Assembly (NCBI GenBank): GCA_017591395.1
Contig: WEDG01000293.1
Location: 124,001 to 188,000, forward strand
DNA: 64,000 bases
Source: Schistocephalus solidus
Lineage: Eukaryota; Platyhelminthes; Cestoda; Diphyllobothriidea; Diphyllobothriidae
Direction: 5' to 3'
A program made the position numbers and the translations under genes. The notes beneath the pieces are model-generated. The model did not search any database, was not told the DNA's origin, and was given only the letters and a program-made list of their open reading frames with translations. Shown here piece by piece: positions 9,866 through 21,869 of this stretch (the first letter of the stretch is position 1; every line of letters begins with the position of its first letter).

Positions 9866-12800
9866 TTTGTCAGACAATTAAGCTACGGTCTACGTCCTTC
9901 AGCTTTGCTGTGCTGGGTAAGTTTCCTTTTTTTCTCTTTCACGTACTTCTGCCAGCATTCTCTTCGGGCCAGAGGCTGTTTGTGTATATTGCTTTTAACC
10001 TTTGTCTTAAGTTCGTTTTGACAGGCAAATTCGTCTCGCAAGGCACGAGCACAACACAAAATGACTTTCTCCTTGAATATTTAAGGCTGCTTGCATGCCC
10101 TCCCATCGGGGTGATTGCTGTAGGAGACGGAAGTCAGTCAAATAGAACTCGCAAACCCCTAGACAATCATTAATGGTTTCCGAATTTTTTTCGTAAGTAG
10201 TACTTTACTTATCGTCTGTGGCATGAACAATGTGAGTATTGGTTTAAAACTGTCACTCGTTTCCAAATTCAAGGTTTGATCGATCATAGAGTGAGATGTC
10301 AAGTCGGTCTGAGTGATTAATTTAGTCACTAAGGCGAATTACTCTGTTGGCTCGCGTAAATAAACTGTACCGGGTTTGTTCTGTTGCCACTCTTCCCCCC
10401 CATGCCCCTTATGGGCTTCGGCATGACAAGTATCAAGTACTCCCCTCGTTGGGTAAACTTACGCACACCGCCCTGCGCTGTGGTTACCGCTTCATACCTG
10501 CCCCGATCCACTTGCCCGACCTCACTTTTGTCGCCATAGCTAAATTGGAGTTTCAGGCGGATGAGTGATGACCTTCGGCGGAAGCGACAGATGCCAGTGG
10601 AGCGTTCTGTGGGTTATATTTCAGTAACAGCTGCCTTATGCACCTTGGTTTTAAAGGACAGGCAGTAAGTCAAATACCTTACGCCCCTTGAGGGACCTAC
10701 AATTTCAATTCCCACAGATGGTCCCATGGTGATAAGCAATTCATCGAAGATAAGCAATGCCGACAACGATGGAAGGGGACGACTGAAGTGGTCACTGCTA
10801 GTTTACTTTCCTTCGTCAGCGAAAGCTCACAGCTTACCAATCGACCAAGCAGATCGCAGTTGTGAGTTCCTGTCCAGTTTTTCACTGAACCGAAGGCCTG
10901 ACACTCAATCCCTGAATCGTGCCCTGTTAACTATAATCGCGAATATTCCAAAAGACATGACAACGAAGCTATCAGTGGTCATCGTGGCCATACGCTTGAG
11001 ATTGACCTTTAGTGAGACCTGATGCTTCAAATCGTCTCCATATTCCGTCACTCAGTCACCTTTCGAGCCGAGCAGGTCTCAGGAAAGAATGCTCAGGTGT
11101 ATTAGGTGATAACGGTATGGATAATGGTAGGTTATGTACCGTAGCAAGAAAGCCAGAAATCCCGGGATCGTGCAATACAGGACCAGAGGTTATAAGGGTT
11201 TTACGGGTGGGGCATTACAGCGCGTTATATGAGGTATATAAGGTCCTTGCAAAAATGAATGGGATGTTCTTTCTGTTCTTTGAATTTATGACGTCGATAG
11301 TGTGAATCTTGTATAAAGGTTCCATGAGTTTGATAGCCATAGCGGATAGCTGCTTGAAAGCTCTGGTATGACTTCATTGCTGGTTTCACGTGCACAGACT
11401 TCGTTAGAATCCTGTCGTTTCGACATCGATGTAAAAAGGATAGTTGTTCTGACGTGGAACATTCGCGAGTACGATGCAACACAGGAGCCCGGTGTTTCTG
11501 GCTTTCTTGGTGCTGTACATAAACTACCGTTACCGATTTTTGTATACGGTGTAAGTACAGGCGTGACCTAGCGTCCCCTCGTTAACATATTCTTGCCTAT
11601 TAGCACACTCTTCGGGTTTCGCTGATGATGAGCGTTTGGCAGCAGATAATTTATGCAAATCTACCTGACACATGGGAGGCCAACTTTCCTGTTCGTGTTC
11701 GGTTAAGCGGATCTACATCGTGAGGTTACCGTTGGTAGGACACCTTGTTTGGCGTGCCAGTCAGCTTTCCTGTCCCTATTTTCTGTTACCGCATGGAACT
11801 ACAAAAAGGCTATTTTGACGTCTTGTTTATGCGATGTGATAGCCTCGTTGTCGTTCCTAAACATACTTTGACGCTACGTTCTTGCAAAGCATTCCTCCGC
11901 CCTCAACTCATTACCTTTATTAGCTACAACAATAGGACCTACTTATGTGGAAACGCGCTCAGACCACAATCACAGAGCCTGTTAGTGTGCACATTCGAAG
12001 CAAATTTCAAAGGATTACAGCTAGCAAATAAGTTGTTTAAGCCTCCGGCTGCCCGGTGCCGTAATTATCTGCTTCTGACCCATGGGACACCCATAGCTGC
12101 AAGTGCAGTTAGCAACAATTCTTTGACTCCATAGGCCAATTTGAACCCTCGCTCCGCCTTGGATCTAGCCAAGGACCTAGCTTTTTTGACCCGCGTAAAC
12201 CTTATTTCCTCTGACCCCGGAGTTAAGGTGATGATGTGTCCTGCTCTAACACCATCTAGGGAGAGCCCCAAACTGCCCCCACCCGATTGTCTTTTGTCTC
12301 CTCTAGGGTCAGGTGTCCATTGTCCGTTCGGTCGTGTGTCATCCACGTGTCAGAAGCGTACGTAAACACTGCCACACCGACGCATGGCCCTGGTACCTCT
12401 TTCCTCCATGCATGTTGTTTCGTCGTCATTGCCGTCGTCGCCGTCGGTTGATGGGTCTATCGTGTCAGCGCCCTTAGCGCACTGCGTGGGAACGCCCGGC
12501 GCAGCCGTCCGCTACGACGGCCTGACGACCCCTGAGAGCATTCCTGCACACGCGGTGCGTACAGGTATGTCCTTGTGCGTTTGTGTGCGCGCGTCTGTGT
12601 GTGAGCGAACGAGAGTGGAAGGGAGGTCATCATCAAAGCGATGCCCTGAATTTAAAATCTGCCGCGACGTCCGCAGCTGCACCGTTTAACGACTGAACGT
12701 CCGAGCATTTGTCATTCCGGTTGGTTCCTTCACCAGGATGAAGCATCCTCCCCGCCAGAATTTGCTAGCCCCATCTCCCCACAACTACCTAATTCTCTAG

Positions 12801-15487
12801 ACGAAACCTTTTCTTATCTGTGTAGCCCCTGATTTCATCCAGTGTTTGTATTTCTGTGCTGTTGGTTGATACTTTCGTTGCGTGAGAGGAACCACCAATT
12901 TCAGAAATCCCATTGACGTAAAAGGGGCGTCACTTTTGTCACGACTGTGATCGCGCAGTCCAGATATTGCGACCACAAATAGCATCAGTGTCGCCGAAAA
13001 ACTCAATTACCATCTTTCTTGGGTTCTTTCAGACTGAGTTACTACTAGCCTGCGTGAGCGTTTTCGAGAGGGACAAAACACGCTGGTTGCTTTGCACGAA
13101 AAGAGTATATTTGAAAAAAGTGAGCAACTAGACGTCCTCGATTCCTTCTCAACTGCCGAACTTCGTCAGTAAGATTGATGAATGCAGGAAAGGCGACAAG
13201 TTGCACTTATTCAAATGATCAATGGAAAAATCAGGGCGGTTGTAATTAAAATCACGCCGTCTAGTCAACAAAGGAGGCGGGATAAAGTCAACCATAAATC
13301 ATATAAACGTATCGTAGTTTGTGCGTGATGTGGCAAGGCGAAGGTTCGAGCTAAATGCCTGTAAACTGTCAGGATAAAGCCAGATTTGTGTCACGATCCA
13401 GTTATTAGCTCAAATCATGTCAGGCCTCTGGATTCTTCGAGTCGTGTCCTAGCTGCTCATGTGTGAATAGACACTGGGTAAGGTAATTGTGAATCTGCAG
13501 TAACCGCCGTCCGTCAAGTATTTTGTGCTGGAGGAGCGGAGCATTCTTTTCTTCCCTAGAAGCCGTTTAGCCAACCCGGTTCTTATTGTTTTTGCTGTAT
13601 GATGGGGCTCATAATCCCCGGTGACGGGAGAATGTTCCAACTATACAGTTCTTTGTTTAGGCATTTCACTATATGCTACGTTCGAGGTGTTCTCTCTGAT
13701 CGGCAATGTATCGTTTAATTTGCCGTCAAAATGTCAAAGACTGCGACATAAAATTAAAACATTTGCGTCAATCCCAACGCGTGCCCCAGTGATGCTTCCC
13801 CTCCGATCTGTCTACTCTGGACTGCGTAAACCCCAACTACTCTACAATTGTACCTGCGGTAGAATATGAACAACTCAGCTCTTTTTGCACAAGACCACCT
13901 CTAATGCGGATAAGGGTCGTAAGAGCTTATTGTCCATTCCGGTTCCGGATCAGTTACCTGGCCCTTTTCCCAAAACCAGTCGCGCAGCGTTTTCTTTATC
14001 AGTTCGTGGTTTTCTATTGACTGCAAATTATACTGCGCAGGATTGAATTCAGAGTTAATTGATACATTAAAACAAGCATATGGAGTAAATATGATTTTTC
14101 TCTGGTTCGCCACATACTTCCAACCTTATTGTCCATTCCTTTAAAAGGCCCCACCTCTAAAACCCCTTCCACCACCATTTTGGTATCAGAGGTGATCTTG
14201 CGCCAAAGTGCAAGGCTGTGTCTATTCCAATCCGACCGCAACCACAGGTACATGTGAATTCGCAAACACAAATTCCCGTCCTATAGTTTGTTAACGATAT
14301 CACCGCACGAACTCGGCAGAGGCATGTTTGTCGCCCACCAAAGCGTAGACGAGAACAGTCGTGACGGCGGGAACGCGTGGATTAAGGAGCGTGCACCCCC
14401 ATCCTCCGCCCCGGTCACTGTGACCAGGCCGGCGGTGTTCTCACACGTCATCGTGGCGACTGAGAGGGGGTGAAGGCGAGGCCACTTCGCTCCTCGAGGA
14501 GTTCACCTACGCACAAGGTGTATTGGATGCTACGACCACGGTCTTTCACTTTCGCCGCGGCTGACTCGTACGCACATATTTATATCCGCACATGCGTACA
14601 CCATTAGAGAGTTTTTAGGCTCGAAAACGGAGGTGGGGGGGGGAAGCTGAGCTTGGTCGTCATGCTACTGTCGATTTCTCGGCCAACGCGTTGTTGCTTG
14701 CCTGCCTGTCCGGTGCTGAATGAAAAGGTCTGTTTCTGTGTGCTGACTTACGTGTGTGAAAGGGGGGGGGGGGTGGAGGAGGGAGGACCAATAAATTGTC
14801 ACAGCGTCTTGAAAGTCGGCACCTTAGAGATAGCCGAAAGCTAGGTGACTTTCACTGAAAGATGTGTGTAAACCGTTTCGTCGACAAAGTGACTAATGCT
14901 TTCTGGCATGCAGAGATCCGGAGCAGATTCTTGGCCAACCAATACAATCGCTCTAACATTCGAGCATCTTCATTGGTTTTCCCACAATGGGAGCAGTCTT
15001 TTCACTAAGTTAACTCACGTCAGAGTCAATTTCACCACTAAGGATGATGCGTGTAATTATTCCTTAACATAGATGCCGTTGAAAACACCGTTACCAACCT
15101 GCTCACCGGAGCACTTAAAGTCCCAGAAACGTCGTTGCAGCGTGTTGGTACAAGTTTATTTTCTGTCCGCCGTTTCAGCTCGTTTGGTCGACTGCCAGCT
15201 GCCGAAGACTGCGTATTAATTAACGATAGGTCCCAGCACATTGACACAAAGTGAGGGTGAAATAAATCTAGCGATTGTATGCCGTCTGAGAAAACCACCC
15301 TCTCGAAAGGTTGGAAATAACGGAGCTATGGGACTGGCTGAATGCTATTTGTTGCTCCTTCCCCGCTTCTACTGCGTCCACCGTATGTCAATCTGTCTGT
15401 TTGATCCAGTTGACCTCGCGTCTCGTTTCTTTTTTTTGGAGTGCTGATAGAAGCGGACGGGCTTGTTCCAGGAAGCATTTCAGGAGA
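9866..15487. other. Unassigned sequence; probable 3'UTR and intergenic DNA
   Basis: No convincing gene. The first 0.5 kb may be 3'UTR of the four-TM gene. CpG-rich patches occur at about 12.1-12.7 kb and 14.3-14.8 kb. The first has an ATG at 12,384 and a donor-like site near 12,565, but no supporting protein similarity. G runs of about nine and twelve bases occur near 14,635 and 14,762. Confidence 0.35.
10359..10364 (+). promoter_or_regulatory. Candidate polyadenylation signal of the four-TM gene
   Basis: This AATAAA hexamer lies about 490 bp after the stop codon at 9,865. It is a plausible 3'UTR end, but such hexamers occur by chance. Confidence 0.2.
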
Positions 15488-15550
15488 AGATGACGAAGAA
15501 GAAGAATAAGTTTGTTCGTTCGTGGCAAGCATGATTTTATTCGGTTGAGC

Positions 15551-15580
15551 TTTCGAGCTCTAACTGGAGTCCATCGTCAG
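15551..15580 (-). ncRNA. Hammerhead-ribozyme-like core (PLE tail)
   Basis: Minus strand: CTGACGA, one T, GGACTC, a six-base loop, GAGCTC, GAAA. Five of six stem II positions can pair (one A-C mismatch, one G-T). PLEs are known to carry hammerhead motifs. The extra T before stem II is not canonical, and stems I and III are not clear by eye. Confidence 0.45.
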
Positions 15581-15642
15581 AGATAAAAGCGACAAAAAAA
15601 GCGAGCAAAAGCTATAAGTGGTAAAGACCAATCACACATCGC

Positions 15643-15686
15643 CTCTTCTTCTTCTTCTTCTTCTTCTTCTTCTTCTTCTTCTTCTT
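15643..15686 (+). repeat. (CTT)n microsatellite
   Basis: About 14 units of CTT, next to the PLE-like tail. Confidence 0.93.
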
Positions 15687-15690
15687 GAGT

Positions 15691-16689
15691 TACTGGAGTT
15701 GCAAAGGTACGCGAATCCCTATTTATTTAAATTCTGCAACCGAAAGTGACTCCGCCAGGAATTAAGGAGGGTGACACGCGTTTGACCAACAGTACACCGA
15801 ATTTTCGATCCTACTTTACTGACGCTACGTGCATCCGAGGACTGAGATCAGCGCTGATATTTTCTTGCCCAGGCGTGGAGATGGCGGTGATGCACACCGA
15901 TTGTGACCCTGTGTAGGAGTACGGAAACTTTTGTCCCACCAGTAACCGAGTCTGTTCAAGTTGGCATCGCTCAGCACTGCCGCTTTCGCCTTTGTTAGCT
16001 GACGTGAACTTTCCTGTTTGCTTCCTATGGTTCATATGCCAAAATGGTGACTTAATTGAACGAATAATGCGCATTTGTACGTAAAATACTTGCCCTCGAA
16101 CGAGCAAGCACGGAGTTTAAATGATATTTCTAGAATTTTTGTAACAACTAGTACCGGTGGTGGTTTGGCCGGTCCCAAAATTCTGGGCATCGCGAATATA
16201 TACGACTACTGCTTTACAATCACCGATCAGGCCTTTAGCTATCTTCGTTCATTTGACCTCCCGTCCCCAAACGGCTTTCCAGCGGGGACTAGCCCACGTT
16301 TGCTTATTTTACCGGTTTACCATCACGTTGGTGACGCCCCATCGAACACGATTTGGAGGGTTGGCGTCGCAGATGAGTTCTCCTTCAGGTAGATGGAGGG
16401 TGTGACCAAGCCATCTGCGACAACGGCTCTTCGCTGCAGCACCAGCAGGAGCCGTCCCAACCGGAGTTGGAGTCCTGCATATGAGATGTCGGCTGTGAAC
16501 GGATTCCAAAGTTCTATTTGGTGTTGGCATTAACTAGTAAGCATCGTGATCCTCCTCAGGTCGGCAGTGTGTAAGGTGCTTCTTTAGTAATGTTAGCTGT
16601 TTTAATTTAAGCTTTCTACTTATGGACATTCGTTTTCTGCTGAACCTCATACCGAGACTACAGGCAATCCCAGAGAGTCAACAGAAAAA
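15691..16689. other. Unassigned sequence
   Basis: No gene or repeat recognised. Confidence 0.35.
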
Positions 16690-17060
16690 GTTATGCCCCT
16701 GTTTTCTGTGGCAGTTAGTCTCCGCTGAACTCTGACCGGTCGGTAGCACGGAAGAGATTAAATGGGCTAAGCACTGGATTACCTGTGGGTTGAAGCCCGC
16801 TTACGTGTGCCGCACACAACTTATTCCCAATTCCATGTGTACCAGGCGTCTCTCGCATCTCACATAGGTGAGAATGCCATAAAAACTACATTGAGATCGA
16901 ACCATTGCCGCATGACCCTCGGTACTGGAAACGACATTCCTCGAACCATGACCGTTCGTAAGTCCTGATGCGTTAGAACGCGGCAATTTTATTGTATTGA
17001 GAAATGCGCTGCTTTGTCGGGAACATAGCTTCCTTGATTTTGGCTTCACCTTCCCTCTCC
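16690..17060 (-). repeat. Dispersed repeat R3 copy
   Basis: It contains the block around ATGCCATAAA..ACATT followed by a TGCCGCATGAC-like segment, and near 17,000 the ATTGAGAAATGCGCTG motif. Both recur at 20.65-20.77, 26.85-27.12 and 58.7-59.8 kb. The same family forms the 3' flank of LINE A in reverse orientation. Confidence 0.5.
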
Positions 17061-17297
17061 CCTACTGCCAATCCGTTCGAGTCAAGTTGATTGAGGGTTG
17101 GGCGCAATAAATGACAAGGCCACACATGACCTGATCCCTACTACACGCGTCCCGAGCAACTGACAAGCACGTAAATGAGACGTATGTATTCTCACTTGCG
17201 CCGTTTCAAGAATCATACCGACGTCGATAAATGCCACCACGTGGGATTTGCATGAAAGTTGTATGACGTGCTGTGGATTGTTGTCACCCACAAGATA

Positions 17298-18298
17298 GTT
17301 CGACCGTCGATTTCGACGAAGTCCACTGTATGCTCCACAGAAAGGTGGTGCAGGGACGGTGACTTGCACATGATTGAGTTTAAAGTGATAGTAGCTTTGT
17401 GCTGCAGCTACCGCACTCTCTCCTCCTTTCCCAAACGAAGCCCCGTGTCATGACAGAGTCAAGAAAACCGTGGATGGGAGGGGGCGCAGGTGGCTGGCGC
17501 GGCCGGGGCCCCTAGGCCCTAGCCGCTCCTAGGCGTGCTACCACACACCCCCTATATTCGGCATTTGTTATGGGAGCGCAACCTGAATAACGCCTGCTGT
17601 TCTCTGATGTGGCCCCCGTGTTGATCCAACGCATCTACCACGTGGCCCGTTTAGGGGGCTTACACACGATAGTTCGACCGTCGTAGTCCGACGATGTCCA
17701 CCGTATGCTCCATGGAAGGGTGGAGCAGGGACGGTGACTTGCACGTGAATTAGTTTTAAGTGATAGTAGCCTTGCGCTGCAGCTACCGCACTCTCTCCTC
17801 CTCCCCCACCTGAGCCTGGTGTCAAGACAGAGTCAAGAAGACCGGAGGCGGGAGAGGACGCTGGTGGCTGGCGCGGCCGGGTCCCCTAAGTCCTAACCGC
17901 CCCTAGGCGTGCCACCACACCTCCTATGTTCGGCATTTGTTAGCGGAGCGCAACCCGAATAACGCATGCCGTGTCCTAATATGGCCCCCGTGTTGGTACA
18001 ACGCATCTACCTCGTGGCCCGTTTAGGGGGCAAATCTTACATACACACACACACGCACACTACACGACAGTTCGACCATCGTAGTCCGACAATGTCCACC
18101 GTATGCTCGACAGAAGGGTGGTGCAGGTACGGTGACTTGCGCGTGAATTAGTTTTAAGTGATAGTAGTCTTTCGCTGCAGCTACCACACTCTCTCCTCCA
18201 CCTGAACTCGGTGTCATGACAGAGTCAAGAAGACCGGAGGCGGGAGAGGGCGCAGGTAACTGGCGTGGCCAGAGCCGCCCATGGGCGTGCCACCACAC
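17298..18298 (+). repeat. Tandem array of repeat R2 (three units, about 375-400 bp)
   Basis: Units start at about 17,298, 17,672 and 18,070 with GTTCGACC followed by CGTCG..CGACG. Each continues with a block ending in TGCTCCACAG or a variant, GTGATAGTAG, CTGCAGCTACC(G/A)CACTCTC, a GGAGGCGGGAGAGG-like segment and GGCGTGCCACCACAC. Units 1 and 2 also share a trailing segment with GGCATTTGTTA and AACGCATCTACC. The third unit stops after the CCACCACACC block. It contains no conserved frame. Confidence 0.8.
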
Positions 18299-20569
18299 CT
18301 GAGCATAACTTTATTCCGGTCAGCCAGCTTTAAATGGTCCTGCGTGGGGATTACAATCAGATTTCGTGTGCGGGATTGATTAATAATAGCCACAGTTCAA
18401 TTTCCTGCCAGAATCCAAACGCGTTCAGGAGCCATTTTTTTGTCTCTGGGTTTTAATCCACCACATTTAAAGACTTGTTAAAATATGGAGAACACAATTC
18501 ACTCTGATTGTGAGATTGGCGTTCGCTGATGAGGTTTACGTGCACGATTCTATGTGAACGTTCGGTTTCGTCTTACGGTGATGAGCAGTCAGTAGGCGAG
18601 AGTTATTGTTGAAAAACTTGAAATGGGTTATCTTCCTTCTCTTTGTTAGCAACGCTTGTTAAGAAAAGTTGTAATTTGGAGTGGAAAAAACTAGCAAATT
18701 CTTGGTACATCCTTATGTCACGTAATCTCGTGCACCTATGTTTTTCTCTTACACGGAGGTTAAAGCTGTTTTTAGCGATTCCGCTATGATGCTGACTACG
18801 CCTGCCTTAATCTCTAATTTAACGCACTAAACCAGACTCCCCCGTTGGCGCACGAGCGTGTACTCTAACACCACTAGTCGCCGGTTGACGGACCGCCTGA
18901 CCTCTTTGTTTCTTTCTTCCTCCCTAAGGTCATGCGCCGCGCGTGGGTTTTGCGCACACCTGCTCACACAGGCTCGGCTTCTCGATGTCAAGGTTGTTGA
19001 GGTGTACTTTCAACCGCCGACACGATCGCGGGCCTTCTTGTGGCATTTCAATTCCCTCAAGGTCCTGTCTCCGTCTACGTGGGCCACATCTGCGTCCTTT
19101 TAACTTCCTTCCCCTCCCTCGATGATTTGCTCTATTTTTTGATGAAACTTGTCATAACAGTTATCCGTAAAGATACAGGTGCATGTGTGCGTGTGCGGTA
19201 AAGATCGTTGGTCCGGCTGGTGTTGTCCTAGTTGTTCGAATGCACTGACCTTTGCACTTTCCGGTAAGGCGAGAGTGAGGTCAGCGCTTCCACAGCCAGA
19301 TTATTTATACCCTCTTATCGCGCACTGTCCCTCGCCCTCCTCCCCACCTTCCTCTGAACACTAAACATCCCATGTCGCCTGCCGCCGTTCAAATTTTCAA
19401 TGCAGGCATTCGCCGCATTTTATCATTTGAAAAAAACACGAAAAAGGTTTTATTGAGCTTCTACGACTATCTGTAAGGTTGAAGGCATTTTCGAGTCCGG
19501 AATTCCGAAATACATTTTAATTCACAACGTCAAGATTCTTGTTTCATAGGTTTCAGGAAGTTTAACACAGTTTCTGATATTTTGTGCTTTCGCGAAACCT
19601 ACTCCGTTTTTCTATCCCAAAGTGTAGATATTATCCGCCAGGAGTTTGACCGAACTCATTCTAAGACATTTTAGTGCGCACTGGTAACCCTTACCGCATC
19701 CAGATTACCTCTTCTTAGAATTCTCATAAAGTATAGGCTTTATTCAGTCCTGGATTTTAACCGTCAGCAGCCAGCCACATCTGAACTTGGGTTCCATGTC
19801 AAAACAAAGGAACACGTTCTTTCCTCTAATTAGGTCGTTGAAGACATTTCTATATTATTTGCGATTCCTGACAGGAAGGTTAGCTCATGGCTTAATGTCC
19901 GGGCATGTGACTGAAAGGTTTGGCGACCACAAATTCCGAGACTAGACCCCTGGTTATCCATAATTGAGGTTTGCGTGGGTGTCTGGTTGAAATTTGTAAG
20001 CTAGCCAAAGATTGTCATTTCACTATCCCGTGTTCTCTTCGTTATTCCTTCTAAATCGCTTCCAATCGCTACTACTCTGTGACTACCTGCAAGACCTCTA
20101 GACTGAGTTCTCACACCTAACGAGGCGGATATGTTCTGTACTCTGACCGGGCTATCCGTGACAGTTTACATGGGAATAGGGGTCCCTGAATGGTGGGTAA
20201 ATCCACATAGAGGTTATCTTCCAACTACAGCCTTTTCATCTCTTTCAATGGTAGGGTACCAACGGATCTTGAATGTTTTTTAGCATTATGAAAAGGGTAA
20301 AAGCTATGGAGCCGGACGACAACTAAGCATACTAACCCGTCGATTCTGACCCAGTAAGACTAGTCAGCAAAATAATCATCAACAGAAAGTCGGCAAAAGA
20401 TCAAGAGCTCGTATCCCCACAGGTCGAGTGAGGATGTAAGTAGAATAGGACTTTTACCGAGCGTAAACGCAGGCGGGGGAGAATCAAAGAGAATGCGAAA
20501 TCGTGTCGGGCTTGAAACCAAGTCCGCAGTGAGTGTACCTAGCGGGGAAAATCTGCCACATTTGTAAGT
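18299..20569. other. Unassigned sequence
   Basis: No gene or known repeat. A somewhat GC-rich patch at 18.84-19.37 kb has open frames on the plus strand with no recognisable domain. Confidence 0.35.
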
Positions 20570-20770
20570 ACCAGCATTTCGACCGTCGTAGTCGACGAAG
20601 GTGGGCTCAGACGCAGTGACTGCCGAGGCCGGACAGCTCGTCTTCGTGTGCCGCACATGACTGGACTTCCAATAGATTCGATAGGCTACTACAAGGGATT
20701 CTCGGATGAGGGTGCCATAAAGACCATATTAGAATGCGACCATTGCTGCGTGACTTGCAGTCCTTTAATG
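20570..20770 (-). repeat. Degenerate R2/R3 repeat
   Basis: A TTTCGACCGTCGTAGTCGACG remnant of R2 is followed at about 20,650 by the R3 blocks (GTGTGCCGCACA; GGGTGCCATAAAG; CCATTGCTGCGTGACT). Confidence 0.5.
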
Positions 20771-21004
20771 ACAGAAAAATAAAATAAAAATCGTGTATTC
20801 TTGCCTTCCCAACGATGAACCGGCACACACGCACGTACATGGCGTACCTTTGATTTCTGTAGTTGGAAAGTGTAAAGGCCAAGGGAGAGAGAAAGGTCGG
20901 GTGACAGATCTGTTGGCCTGCCCCACAATATACCAGGACGGGCAGATATGACAGATGATAAATGAGGCTGTTCAATCCGTATAGACTGTTTTGTCCATAA
21001 TGCT

Positions 21005-21265
21005 AACAGCTGTGTGGCTGCTGGCGGGGCTCAAGAGCGAACCCCAAGGCAGAACGGGACGAGTGAGTTCCGTTAGTGATAGGTGAGCGTTCATCAACGA
21101 ATGTCCCTATTCCCATGGTTCGAATGGTTAGAGCGTTGGAATTTTGATCAACAGGTCGCGGGTTTGAGCCGCGGTTGGTGCACCGCCTGTGGTTGGGTGT
21201 GGCTGGCTGATGACGGCTAATAAGCCAGAAATGGCTATTCCAGTCTCCCCTGTCTTTGCCGGTAA
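21005..21265 (+). mobile_element. tRNA-derived SINE, tail then head
   Basis: 21,106-21,265 is a tRNA-like head: a degenerate A-box region near 21,114 and a B box GGTTTGAGCC at 21,171-21,180, then a body with CTGATGACGGC..GCCAGAAATGGC. Directly upstream, 21,005-21,105 holds the tail segment (GCTGTGTGGCTGC through CATCAACGAA) that follows the head in the 30.8-kb copy. This permuted order suggests the SINE exists as tandem units. Confidence 0.65.
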
Positions 21266-21269
21266 TGTC

Positions 21270-21560
21270 CTTCTGACTCCAAAATGATTTCATAAGGACT
21301 GCCTCCTTCTGTCCATTCGAAATCTTCCAAACCACAACTCTTGGCGCGTATGGTTGATTCAAATACGTCAGCTTGCTTATATTGAGGAATGCATTGATTT
21401 CCCCATCAGGAGGATAGAGTTCTCCCATCAGTTGGCGATTTTCCCAGCCACAACTCTTAACGCGTTATGATGGGTTCCAGTGAATGTAATATTAGTTGTG
21501 GAAATTGATTCCCCAGTGTCGGCTTCATTCTTCCCTGTTACATACACCAGTCGATTGTCC
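21270..21560 (-). repeat. R3 repeat, two partial units
   Basis: CCACAACTCTTGGCGCGTATGG and CCACAACTCTTAACGCG occur about 115 bp apart. They match the CCACG(A/G)CTCTTAGC blocks at 27.02 and 59.54 kb. Confidence 0.5.
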
Positions 21561-21869
21561 AAGCCTCTAAGGCAACTGATGCTGGGCTTGGGTGCAGTGG
21601 TTAAAGAGGCTGAACAGCCCGTTTGCGCTTGCCATGCACGACCTGGTTCCCAAATTACGTACCAGGCTACATCAAGGGATATGCTTGGTACCTAAGCCGG
21701 ATACGAATGTTCGGACATGCGAAGTTCGGTTCACCATAACAACGATGGCAAAGTGGATTGCTTGTTTGCTGCGGGAGGGAGTTCCGGAGTGTTAGAGGGA
21801 GGTGTCGTATGTACGCTTATTGCGCAGTGGGGTCTTTTTTATCCCGGTGGTGTGCGCAGGTTTTAGCGG

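Larger units (their letters stand above)
15488..15690 (-). mobile_element. PLE-like 3' tail fragment between GAA/CTT runs
   Basis: Read on the minus strand, a TATA-like CTTATAG, then CTGACGA, a 6-bp stem and GAAA occur in the same order as in the PLE tails at 23.8 kb and 57.6 kb. The fragment is bounded by a short GAA run at about 15,495-15,508 and a (CTT)n run at 15,643-15,686. No coding part remains. It probably belongs to a different PLE subfamily, since the stem sequence differs. Confidence 0.5.

Noticed and set aside
11745..12134. 129-codon plus-strand frame
   Set aside because: No domain, no codon or composition signal, and no splice context.
12384..12689. Open frame in a CpG-rich patch with a donor-like site near 12,565
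   Set aside because: No recognisable domain, an in-frame stop shortly upstream, and no matching acceptor or downstream exon.
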